From positions 83,691 through 147,690 of the forward strand of contig QZCP01000690.1 in assembly GCA_003956705.1 (NCBI GenBank): a stretch of 64,000 bases of DNA. Reading direction: 5' to 3'. The stretch is from Brevipalpus yothersi (Eukaryota > Arthropoda > Arachnida > Trombidiformes > Tenuipalpidae). The notes beneath the pieces were generated by a model. The model saw only the letters and a program-made list of their open reading frames with translations. It had not been told where the DNA came from and did no database searches. Both the position numbers and the translations under genes were made by a program. Shown here piece by piece: positions 26,287 through 37,408 of this stretch (the stretch's first letter is position 1; every line of letters starts with the position of its first letter).

Positions 26287-29200
26287 TTACTCTCTATTTA
26301 AATGACCATTATCACCATTGACAGTAGGAGGCTTCTTCTTCTTTTCTTCCTCTATTTTCTTCACCTTACCAGATCGAAGACATGTGAAATATAGAAGCAA
26401 ATACGTACTAGCGGCCACAATACAGGCTACTGACCACATTTGATAAGCTCTTCGAGCACCGAAACGATCGAAAAGAAAACCTCCGATCACTGAGCCAATA
26501 GCTCGACCAACCGAAAAATGAAGTGCAGCCCAAGTGGCCTGCATAGTTGTCAGTAAATCAATTGATGATAAAGAGGAAGCATAAGTGGTTATGGTGATGA
26601 TCAACAGTGTTGTGGTGATTCCTTCAAAAGCTTCGAAGCCTAACACTATGTAAGCATTATTGGCAAATGAGTAACCAAGTAGACGAACAGAGTAGACCAT
26701 CAGGCCAATCACTATAATGGTAATATGTCCCAGACGACGTTCAAAGAAACCAGCGTAAATTGAGAATGGAATTCCAGATAATGCTGCAACCGTGGAACAC
26801 AGTCCCATGGCAAAGCGAGATGCATTCAATTCTTCCAAGAATAGGGCGATGAAAGTTTCAATGAAACCCCAAGTTGAGCCGATGAAGGTGACGTAAAATA
26901 GAAAAATTACCACTTCTCTACTCTTGATTAATTTGCTGAGTTTACTCATCACATTTGTGGCTGGTGGCTTGATGTCCAGTTTGATGAACACAGTCACCAA
27001 GGCCATGGTCAATTTGAAGGAACAGTAGACGATGAAACAGGGCAAAAAATCTCCAGATCCTGAAAATGTGAACAGAATTTCTAATCAATTACTTTGACTA
27101 AGAGTTAATTTGAAAAAATTGCTAAAAATTATCAGCATAAAATCAGAAAGCTGGAAAGGGTAAGTTTAGAGATGTAGCGAAAGTTTTTCTTTCAGATATT
27201 TCTCTTCATTCAGCCTACATATTTCTTATTCTAATCAAATTTTGAGATTTTAATCTCAGAAAACAATTCTACTCGAGATTTCTAGAAAATGTTCCGAGTT
27301 TTACACTAGTAGGAGAGGTATGATACAGCCAGGGGGTGAGCGTTTACCGTTATTGTCACAGTTTGCCCGCCAATTATAAGCAGAGATCTGCGCTCATTTT
27401 TATTAATTTGAGCTTTCAAGGTTTCTCTTGGCAAATGGATACCTTATAGACCATCATATGAAATTGGATTTTTGTTATTTTATCATCTCTCTCGCAACGC
27501 TTTCCCATGACCAATGGTCATCTTTGGAAGTTAAGGGACAACTTCATCCAGAAACGGAAATGGAACCGGAAACGAAGATCTCCATCAGAAAATGGCGCGC
27601 GAATTCTGCAATCAGTAAATGTTCACCCTTATTGCTATATTAATGCAATAACTTCTTCCTCTTCGATAAGGAAATGAAGAATATCTTGGAAATTTTCTTT
27701 TCATTTCTCCATTTACAATATATTCCCCTTTCTTTTCGTTTGAGTTGCTATCTTTACAACAGATTATTAGTGTTAAAATTACTATTATCTTTCCATAATG
27801 AGTTACACTTAAATAAAGGTGTCAAACTCTACCTGTATACTTCATTAAATCACATTCTTTGAGCCCCTCTCTTTCTCTATCATTCATTACCTTTTGTACT
27901 TTTGTATTTTTTTGTTATACTTCAACCCTTTGATTATTTAATGTATTCTCGTTTCACTGAATTATTAGCAGATAAAATCAATCGATAATCATCGTTCTCA
28001 CATTAATCAGAGAATTTTATACCTACATGTACATGTTGAGTGATATTTCGGGTACATTTGTATTTATGGTGGCTCTTCTATCATACTTCGATTTGCTAGG
28101 TATTTGAGTTTGTTGCAACGTTTATATTTTTTTGCTATCAAAGCTCACTAAATTGATTCGAAATTTGAGCTGAAAATTTATCCTGGTGAAAAGAAAATCG
28201 TCTTAATGAGACCATTTTGTGGTTTTTGTAATTTGAATTGAAAAATTTTCCATGAATCACACACAGTGATCATTAGAGCTGTAAACTTTTCAATATCTTG
28301 TCCTTCAGAAATTCGATACAACAGCTGTTACTTTTGCAAGTTGATTCATTTTAAAAGCCTCAATTGATATAATTATCAAGTTTTTGCATGGTTGAAATTC
28401 TTCTAACAAGAAAATTGTCAGACAAAAACAAGAAAAAAATCATGGCCATCATGAAACTCATTCAAGTCACTCTAGTGAACGCTGAATAACGGTACATCTA
28501 TAAGAAATACTCTTCCAGCTTACTCAGAACTTTATCGATGGAGAAAATTTTGATGCTCATGATGATATTGTACAAGCTTACAGCTATCTAATTACCACTG
28601 TTTACGATATTCTAGCATGTATATCTTGAAGACTTTGAAAGTAAGGGGTAAGATAGTCCGGAAGTGTTGAGTTTCACCTCTTCATTCATTCATTTTTTTA
28701 TCTCTCTTTTCTCTTTTCTTCTCTTGTCTGCTCTTCATTTCTTCATTTGAGCAATTCATTTTATCAGTCATGAATATATATTCATCCAGGCGACACAAAA
28801 ACGTGGTCTATTAAATCAATTGCTCAGCTCACCTTCGCTTTTGTCATTCTCCGGAACATTCATCACTTAATTCTATTGCAACAGCCAGCAACAAGCCCAT
28901 ACATCGAAGACCTGTATTCATAATGAACACACATATACCAACTATCTAGATTTAAAAGTGTGATACACACACATACATACACACATACATACATACACAA
29001 CTCAAATGTAACTCAATTTTCTTCTCTATCTCAACTGATACTGACATACACTCACACAAGTTACTGAAAAGCGAATGATGATCATTTCGTTGAAGCGAAA
29101 ACATCTTCTCCACAAAGAGAACCCGGTCATGTGGATCTGAACGCAAGCCTCTTATATCAAGGCCACCTTTCGAAACGATACTCATAACTGCACTCGACTT

Positions 29201-29873
29201 GATCAAAAACGACACCCCCAAAAATTTTATCTATATATAACGGTTATATACGGTATATATACAGTTATACATTTGATTTGTACTTCAAGTTGCTCTATTT
29301 GCGGTGGTGACAGTCTGCCTCGATGAGCACTCTACACTCGCTGAAGTGTGATTAATTTGATCATCAAAAATCATTTTGACACAGACCACCGTATAGTGGT
29401 GGTACTTGAGTTCATGGGCACGCTGATGTATCAGCGATTGATGGCGAAAAACTCATCTTTCTCTCTCCAGTGGCTATCAGAGATTGAAATAATAATAATG
29501 ATATTGTGAAATTCCGGAAATCAGGAAGACGATTCGGGAAGACAATGAAGATGTTTATACACACCTTCTCACTTTTCGGATTCACTTTGTTTTTCTCATA
29601 CTTTTTTCCCTTACCACTAGCTCAATCATTGATTGAAGTGAAGAAAAAAGTTTAAACCTGATTCGTAAATGTAACTCTTTTGGCACTCGCAAACTTTCCC
29701 AAACTTTTTAGAGCCAATCGTTTTTCTTGGACAGTTCCAGTAGGAATGTCCAAGAATGTTAATATGAAAGTGGCGCGTGAATATTCAGATCGCCTGAAGA
29801 CATTGCGTGCGTTCACTGAATTATAATTCAAATTTGAATCTGAATTTGGATTCGAATTAACCTTGTCCGAAAC

Positions 29874-29913
<40 letters not shown>

Positions 29914-31593
29914 AAGAGAGACAGTATATCGAGACTAATTTCACCTTCAAATCGATTATTGACATTCGCTTAATGAACCAGTAAGATTGATCATACTGAC
30001 CTGCTTCTCTTGCTCTATCCATGGCTATTCCAGTCAATGGAGGAATGAATACATTGGCGATTGATGCCCACACTCGCTGATATCCATATTCAGTTTTATT
30101 CTTTTCAACTAGTGTGAGAATTGTTGCTTTCACAAGGCTCATTTCGGTGGCCAACGTAACGAAAAGAGATACCCTCAGAACTAGGTAGAGCCAAAAAGTG
30201 AGCCTTTTAGATCCAGGATCTGGTACAGTGTCCTGGTAATGGTGGGGAATAGCATTCTGGCTGATGAGAGGACAACGAACATCACACCGGTCACTACTGC
30301 GACATGTGAGATCCAGATAAGTTTTGGAATTGTGTGAAACTGTATGCAGTGATGCTTCCACATTCTTTTGATTTTTTGCAATAAAAAGTTGATCAGAATC
30401 TGGTGACAAAGCAATGGTCAGCGGTTCACTGGTGTAAGATGGAAACTTTCCACTTCGATGTGATGAATTGGGCTCAAGGGTAAAACAATAATTGCCATCG
30501 GACTCAAAGTATAAACACAATTGGCTATTATTGGTTTTACAGTAGACTCTACAGTTGATCAACGAAAGAAGTGCCAACGATCTAGAAGTGGTTATTGTCT
30601 TTTCTGATCCTCTGGTGCTTGATAGTGGGAATTCAGACGATGTTAACGATCGTTTCTTCAGACACTCTGGTAGAGTTAGATTGAGAAATCTTCCTGACAG
30701 TGAACCAGTTGATGGACATGAGGTGGTCAATTCATCACCTCTCAACACACACTCAGGTACTTGTGTGATTTTTGGAATTGTAGCAATAAGTGCACCAATT
30801 ATCCCACATATTATCAAAGATAAGGAGAGAATTTGTCTTAAATGGCCAACTCTATCCGCCAAAAGGCCGAATAACGGTGTTGCAATCAGTGTTGCTACAG
30901 GGCTGATTGCATATTGTATACCTGTTCGATTTTTCCGTGGAATTGAATTTTTTTTTGCAAAATGAGAAATATCATAAAATAAAATTTGAGTGATTCTGGA
31001 AGTGTAAATAAAGATTGAAAACTAACCGATTTCTGTTAAATTGATACCAAGACTTTTCATGTGCAATGTAAAGAATGGATACAAGGCCATATCACCTGTG
31101 AATGGAAACTATTGTAATATTCTCTGATTTAGAACGATGGTGAAACATGATGGAACGCTTCTAGCTTCTAGCTTTTCATGAGTATATTTTCCTCCATCAT
31201 CTTTTCGAAAGGGTTAAAGCTGATCAAACATTGTAATTATATAGAATAACACGATTCAACACCTACACACAAAACCCAGGTAACATTATACAGGTAACTC
31301 TCTCATCATGTAACAAAATTGCTTTCCAAAAATTAGTCAACTCTCACAATCTTTAATGCAGTTTGAGAAAATGTAATTTTTTAAAAAAATACACGCTGAT
31401 GATTAACTAATTATATCTTGGGAAATTCGGGAAAATATATCTCAAAGCAAGTGACAATTGACACAAGTTTAGCTAAGCTATCGTCAACTAAAAGCTCAGA
31501 AGCATTCTACTCACCAGCGGATTGTAAAAATAACAGAAGCTTCACAGGAGCCAGCTCCTTGAGTCGTAAATCTTCCACAAATGAGACAGTCAT
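26287..31593 (-). CDS. Major facilitator superfamily transporter, MFSD6-like
   Basis: Four exons: 31593-31515, 31095-31027, 30921-30001 and 27059-26287. All joins are phase 1, giving 613 residues. The start LAPVKLLLFLQSAGDMALYPFFTLHM and the motif GLLADRVGHLRQ after the second helix match the MFSD6 branch of the superfamily. A large luminal or extracellular loop (roughly residues 105-275) is rich in Cys, Ser and N-glycosylation sites, as in MFSD6 relatives. Six or more further helices follow, including GFEAFEGITTTLLI and GRAIGSVIGGFLFDRFGARRAYQ. The C-terminus is charged (Lys/Glu-rich). MFSD6 proteins are multipass membrane proteins with poorly defined substrates, so no transport reaction is claimed. 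The third intron is 2.9 kb. The exon 3 donor (GAAGCAG/GTCAGT) is less canonical than the others but restores frame exactly. Confidence 0.88.
27060..30000 (-). other. Third intron of the MFSD6-like gene
   Basis: A 2.9 kb AT-rich intron with a CA/CATA-rich stretch (28964-28999) and a (GA)n tract at 29875-29920 close to its 5' end. The small frames seen within it have no recognisable similarity. Confidence 0.7.
29875..29920. repeat. (GA)n microsatellite
   Basis: GA tract with occasional GAAA interruptions, inside the large intron of the MFSD6-like gene. Confidence 0.95.
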
Positions 31594-31818
31594 TATGGTG
31601 TCCACTTAAAAGCCGGGAAAATATCCACGGAATAAGTGAAAAAAAGATGATCACCAACGATAACGGTAACGAAGATGTGTGTAAGCCCAGATTGTTCTTG
31701 ATTGAGCAGTGTTCGTTACGTTACGTTGAATAGATGCTTCGTACGAAGCGCTACCTGAAGGAAAAGAGAGAGAGCCTCACCTGTCAGGTAACTACGAAAG
31801 AGAGAGAAAAAGAAAGAC

Positions 31819-31896
<78 letters not shown>

Positions 31897-32244
31897 AATT
31901 ATATGAGCCAAACTCCCGCGCTTATCGCGCCAGATTTGCTTGTGAGATGAGAAAGTTTCAAAAAATATTTCCAATAACAAGTGCCAATACCTTGTTACCC
32001 AAGCTTGGTGTGTATGGCCAGCGTCCAGCCTAATCATTGAATCATTCGACACGCATGATGATGATATTTTGTAGAATAGTGCAAAAATTGAGATGATAGT
32101 AGGAACATATCCGATTGATTGGATTGTTTAATGGTTTTTAGCAAAAATTTGATAACTCACATTTTGTTGTTGAATAAATCAAAAATTTTGATGTTTTAGG
32201 ACCAAAAAATTTTATTTTATTTTGAATGAAAAATTTATGAGAAA
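31594..32244. other. Intergenic with (AAAG)n/(GA)n tract
   Basis: Upstream region of the MFSD6-like gene. A compound AAAG then GA microsatellite occupies about 31798-31893. No gene is seen between it and the 3' end of the secreted cysteine-rich protein gene at 32245. Confidence 0.6.
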
Positions 32245-33224
32245 TTATTCGAGTTTAATTTTCTCGATTACCTTCATCAAAGGTATCAAGGCTGAAGTTT
32301 TGGATCTGGGAATCTTAGACTCTGGCTCAGTGATCTTCGTAAATTCAGCCACCAATTTGGGCTTCTTCTTTTGACATGCATCCATAGTTGAATAATCTGC
32401 ACAAGCTAGCTCGAAGACATCATTAACCAATTCATTAACTTTCGTACTGAAATACACATCAGTTGCAGCTCCGGTCTTTTTGTTGCAAACCTTTTTCACT
32501 TTGGTGGTAAAACAATCAAGACCTTGATGAACCGCACAGCAAGTAGAGCTCAACATTTCATCACGATCACCGGAAACATTTTTGGCTAGATATTCGAAAA
32601 GTCTGACCACTTTGTCCATGCAAACATTGACACCCATTGTGTTTTCATCCATACATTGGATGTGTTTGAGGAATTCTGTTTTCGAAGATTCAACATGGTA
32701 AGATGGACACTCTAGTTTTAATCACAGTTGATTAAGCTTACCTGCTCGACCCTTTGGATCTTCACATCGTTCTTTGTTCATCTTCCGGGCATTTCGATTG
32801 AGAAGATTGAAAACTTCTCTTGGAAAGTTACTCAAGCATCGTTGATAATTTTTAACACAGGCAAACTTTTCCTTTGTCAGTCTAGGGATGAAGAAAAAAT
32901 CGGATTAGATCAAATTCAGAAGATTCTGATATTTTGATTTTAAAAATCAACTCACTTGCAATGTGCACCTAAATCATCATCTGATTTGATCAAAGTTAAG
33001 TTCCAATCTCCGATATAAATTATTTTCTTGAGACATTCATCAGCTTTTGTTAATTTTTTCTTACATTCATCAGTTTTGCTGATGGCTCTTTGACCTAACG
33101 AAGAGAGAAAATTGATGGAGAGTTCAATCGAGAGTGAACTAGAGAGAAAATGAGAAGTTGAATACTTACCGGAAGTCAAGTGGAGTAATGCGAAGATCAC
33201 CAATGCAACAATAATTTTAGACAT
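32245..33224 (-). CDS. Cysteine-rich secreted protein, family not identified
   Basis: Four exons: 33224-33170, 33094-32956, 32881-32742 and 32711-32245. Phases are 1, 2, 1 and the total is 266 residues. Residues 1-19 are a signal peptide (MSKIIVALVIFALLHLTSG). The mature protein is basic and largely helical, with about a dozen spaced cysteines including a CC pair (SSTCCAVHQGLDC), suggesting several disulfides. One N-glycosylation site is seen (NVSG). The spacing resembles small extracellular Cys-helix families of arthropods and nematodes (for example the 27 kDa haemolymph protein or DUF19-type proteins), but I cannot place it firmly. A well-formed TATA box lies about 100 bp upstream of the start. 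Confidence 0.85.
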
Positions 33225-33323
33225 TATGGAAGAGGAAGAGAGAGAAAATTGGCAACTGATGAAGTAAGTTTTCCTCAAAGTTATCACCGAGAAAATGCAA
33301 CTCAAAATGATGTTCCCCTAGAC

Positions 33324-33330
33324 TTATATA
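33324..33330 (-). promoter_or_regulatory. TATA box of the cysteine-rich secreted protein gene
   Basis: TATATAA followed by G on the minus strand, 100 bp upstream of the start codon at 33224. This places transcription start near 33295-33300 and leaves a leader of about 75 nt. Confidence 0.65.
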
Positions 33331-33569
33331 CTGTGACGCCAATCTTCCTTGAAGAGATGATTTCGTGGTGTTGACCAGAATTTTCTGCATGCCATTATTC
33401 TCAAGAAAGCTAACAAAATCTCTTTTGTACGTTTCATTCCACTGAACAAGAGAAAATCTTGATGCAAAAGTGAAAATACAGGAATATCGAGTGTTATTAA
33501 ACTGAGGGAATTCACCTCACTTTCGCCCTTCTCAATCATAGGCAATTATTTACTGACCACTTAAGGTGT

Positions 33570-33571
<2 letters not shown>

Positions 33572-33651
<80 letters not shown>
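33572..33651. repeat. (CT)n microsatellite
   Basis: CT tract of about 80 bp, upstream of the cysteine-rich secreted protein gene. Confidence 0.97.
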
Positions 33652-33652
<1 letters not shown>

Positions 33653-33748
33653 TCTATTATTATTGAGAATCTTATTGGAATAAAGACAAGTTTGAAAAAT
33701 TGTTTGAATGATCACTTCAGTTCATGACGCTTGATTCTTTTTCATCGC

Positions 33749-33847
33749 TATATAAATGCTCAAGAGTATATATATGGACACGCAAGCTTTGAATAAATTT
33801 TCTCGTGTTTTCTTTTGTTTCGTTGCGTATTTTGTTATTGCAATTCG
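33749..33847 (+). promoter_or_regulatory. Possible promoter and 5' untranslated exon of the tetraspanin gene
   Basis: TATATAAA at 33749-33756 is followed 90 bp later by TTCG/GTGAGT (donor at 33848). The next plus-strand gene is the tetraspanin at 35039, and a GAGCCAG acceptor-like sequence stands about 30 bp before its ATG. This would be a non-coding first exon with a 1.2 kb intron. Inferred from signals only. Confidence 0.3.
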
Positions 33848-33855
33848 GTGAGTGT

Positions 33856-33858
<3 letters not shown>

Positions 33859-33917
<59 letters not shown>
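33859..33917. repeat. (GA)n microsatellite
   Basis: GA tract of about 59 bp, only about 200 bp from the CT tract at 33572-33651. The two are complementary in sequence and could pair as an inverted repeat. Confidence 0.95.
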
Positions 33918-33922
<5 letters not shown>

Positions 33923-35038
33923 TTTGGCGGGGAAATATTATGAATCTGAGGTTGAGAAAAAAATTTCTCAACCCTTTCCACTTCTCTATGAAAGATTGAG
34001 ACTGATGATTGTATTGGAAACACTTTCACCATAATTATCAATATGCCTGTTCACATACATGATCATAAGGTACTCAAAAAGGAAAAATAAAATGTTGGTA
34101 CATATTTGTCAAATGCTTGCACAAGGAATCTATTCTAAACTGTCTTGTTACATGTATGTGATTCTTTTTGAGTCACCTTAGCTACTGTCATCAAGTATGT
34201 ACACCATTCATTGTGTGTATATGTACCTTAAAATCACAATGCAAAGAGAATCTCATTGACTTGCTCATTTCCCTACACACAAAGATTTACCTTATGCATT
34301 CAATTTGTTTGAACAAAACATAATACATCAAGCATGTAGAGTCCCAAAATACGATTGTATGGAAAAAATTTTTCCCCACCCAATGAGGAACCCAAAACGA
34401 AAAGGACGATGTTTATTAATGAGAAGAGTTACCATTGTGAAATGGCAATCACATTTACACATTCACACACACAGCCGAGAGTGTGTACGAAAAAGATAGA
34501 ATATTGCCAAAAATTCACAAAGAATCAGGCAAAAGTTCTAAACACGAAACGTGAGCTGATACATAATCGAATATGTGAATATGTGAAATGGGCGCCAAAA
34601 AATCAACAATGATCTCAATGGTTAAGTTCTAGAGCCTATGGTGGCCATGGTGACAATCGATCGAACTGGGCCAACTCAAATCTCTCTGTGTGTATGGTGT
34701 GTCTATGGTTCTAGCTTGAAGGGGGGTCCTAGTGAAAGTGGGTGGTGGTACAGTGTGAGAGTGAACAATTCTTCTGTCAACCGATTAATATTCACATTGA
34801 ACTCTCTCTCTCTAGTCTTCCTTTGATTTGCTTGGGGTCAACACCCAGTGTGGACTGAATTCGGTTGAATCGACTTTTGTGTGTGTTGTATGTGTTGAAA
34901 AATCTTCGTTTCAAAAATATTATCACGGGCACATCATCAATAGTTGATAGTTTTTCATCTCTCTTATCAATAAGTACAAATATTTGGCCAATAATTGTGT
35001 GTGTGTGAGCCAGTTCAATAGACCTGTGAGTGTTGACC
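33918..35038. other. Intergenic upstream of the tetraspanin
   Basis: AT-rich sequence with short open frames of no recognisable similarity and a CA-rich stretch near 34457-34472. It may be a 5' untranslated intron of the tetraspanin gene. Confidence 0.4.
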
Positions 35039-35767
35039 ATGGGTAGTGTGAGAAAGGCCAAATTTTGTTTTGCATTCACAAATTTGATCATTGTCACACT
35101 TTCTCTGGGACTGATAGGATTTGCTGTCAATTATCATAGACAATTTTTCCCATCCGATTTTGGTAGACATCTTAATCTTACCGAGGCGGCCGCAATTGTG
35201 CTGATAATTATCGGATGTATTCTGTTCATCATCTCAATACTCGGCTCATATGGAGCTATGGCCGAAAGTCATTGTATGCTGATCTCATTTGCTGTGATAG
35301 TGTTCTTTTTTCTACTCGGTGAACTAACACTGGCCGCATTTATTGTCAGTCGTGCTGATTCTGGATCTCAGATGAATAATATGTTGCGTGATCAAATGGA
35401 AAAATGGGCCAAAGAATACAATCCGGACAACCAGGAAGATGCCCAAAATTGGGTTTTCGATACTATTCAACGAAATTTTCGATGCTGTGGTGTCCATGGA
35501 CTAGATGATTGGTTGAAATCCAATGTAACCCGTCTTCCGCCATCATGCTGTTACAATGAACAAGCTAAAGGGCTAAAGGACAGTAATAGCTATTGTAGAG
35601 AGGGTCGATATGTGCCCGAATTGGGATGTCTGGATCAGGTCACTAGTGTGGTCAGTGATAATATGTATATTATCGGTGGCACAGCATTGATGTTGGCGAT
35701 TGTGGAAACAGTGGCTGTACTCATGGCTTACTGGCTATCTTGCGCCATCAAGACTTGTGGTGATTAG
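35039..35767 (+). CDS. Tetraspanin
   Basis: Single-exon gene of 242 residues. The start is set at the ATG in ACCATGG, a good Kozak context. Four transmembrane segments lie at about 11-33, 50-72, 79-103 and 207-232. The large extracellular loop carries the family signature CCG (149-151), SCC (169-171), Cys186 and Cys197, six cysteines in all, with one N-glycosylation site (NVT). Short cytoplasmic tails contain membrane-proximal cysteines (Cys10, Cys235, Cys240) of the kind that are palmitoylated. Tetraspanins organise membrane microdomains with integrins and other receptors. The intronless coding region is unusual for animal tetraspanins and could reflect intron loss or an old retrocopy; the frame is intact. 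Confidence 0.94.
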   Translation: MGSVRKAKFCFAFTNLIIVTLSLGLIGFAVNYHRQFFPSDFGRHLNLTEAAAIVLIIIGCILFIISILGSYGAMAESHCMLISFAVIVFFFLLGELTLAAFIVSRADSGSQMNNMLRDQMEKWAKEYNPDNQEDAQNWVFDTIQRNFRCCGVHGLDDWLKSNVTRLPPSCCYNEQAKGLKDSNSYCREGRYVPELGCLDQVTSVVSDNMYIIGGTALMLAIVETVAVLMAYWLSCAIKTCGD

Positions 35768-37408
35768 CCGATTATGATGATGTATTAACACCACCACCAC
35801 CAACACCACCATCAAAGATGAGTGATGATCGATGAGGAAAAAGACTCATACAAACAAGCGAAATTCTGTCCAAATTGCTTCAAGCCTCTGTAAGCACGAA
35901 AAGTGTTTGGAGATACCTTTTTTTCTCACTTCTCTTTGGAAAAAAAGCTGAACATGATATTGTGCTCGGTTTTTCTTTTCAAATGTTCATTATTCCACTC
36001 ACATCAATACACTGGTTTGGGGTTTTTTGGTGTAAAAATGAGAAAGGTATCGTTACTGGAAATTCTGGAAATATGCTCAATTCATGGTGGAAAATTTTAT
36101 AATTCTGAAAAATTGTCATAGTTTTGTTTTCATATGAAAATCTCTCAACTCGCAAGGTGGAAAGAAAGCTCAATAGTCAGAACAAATTGAAAACAGATGA
36201 ATTTCAGAAAAAGAGACAGAGAGAGAGCTTGTATTGGTCAGATTATTTATTTTCATCACTTCATTTTTCTAATCAGAAATGACCTTCTCTCCCTTCCATC
36301 TTGTGATAAGTTCATTACGATAAGTTTCATTTCTTTTCTCACAAAAACCCCAAGAACAATTTAACGATAATTCCTATCCATTGATATTGTGTTGTAAAAT
36401 GTCAGCGACTGTGCTGAATAAGCGGCTTGAACGAGCAAATATATACATAAATATATATACATGCATCACTACTTTCCAAAACTGAATATTTATACTCACT
36501 ACATGTACAACAACAATTTTTTCAACCCCCCTTCAAAAAATCGTCATGTAAACACTATCATCTCTCATTCTTTTCAAAATTAACTGAAACCAAGTTATCC
36601 GACTGTGAAATAAAACTTGTCATTTCTAACTCTATCATTAGCCTGTGTGAGTGTATGTGTCTTATGATGGCGTGTTAGGGCCTATCTAATCGCTGAATTT
36701 TGGATGAATTTTTTTCTTCTCTCCTCTCATCTGATTAAAAATTAATAATAAAGGTAGAGAAAAAATCTGTGGAATGGAAAAATTTTTGACATGAAATTCA
36801 TCGCTAACTGTTACGCTAATATCATTGTCATAAATGTATGTGTGATTGGCGGATGTTCTAAAATCTAGTGAATTGAAATCTCGAGGCGGTGCCTTTAAAT
36901 TGATGCTTATCAAGCACTATGAGACATAATTGGGATGAATGTGAACTTTTCACTTTATGGTTAAAAATTATGATTCACTTGGCGGAATAGAAATGAACAT
37001 GAGCCATTATCAAATGGTAGATTTCAATTTGAGAGAGAAAATGGTACAAATTTTTGAGACCACAAGAATTGATAGAAGCAGTAACAAGTTACCAGAATTT
37101 GAATTTTTTTATTTCTCTAATTTTTGTGGACATCAATTAACATATCGTGCTCGTTATCAACATGAACATGCTTCAAGCAACCAAGGTATGTATTTCATGT
37201 GAGTTCGTGACTTTTTGGTGAATGTGTTCACATATCTGATTGAATGAATAATTCCTGTGGAATGCTCATGGTAGAAAAAAATCATCAGATACTTTAATTA
37301 ACTAGAGGACGATGAAATCATTACGATCCAGAATTTTGGCATTTTAAACATTTATACCTAAAATATTCCACTTTTTATCCCTCCTATCAGGTTCGCAAAG
37401 CAGTACTC
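35768..37408. other. Intergenic, with a possible 5' untranslated exon of the chitinase gene
   Basis: Begins with a CACCACCAC-rich 3' trailer of the tetraspanin. Near the right end, an AACCAAG/GTATGT donor at about 37185 and a CTATCAG acceptor at about 37391 suggest a short leader intron upstream of the chitinase ATG. No other gene is seen. Confidence 0.4.
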
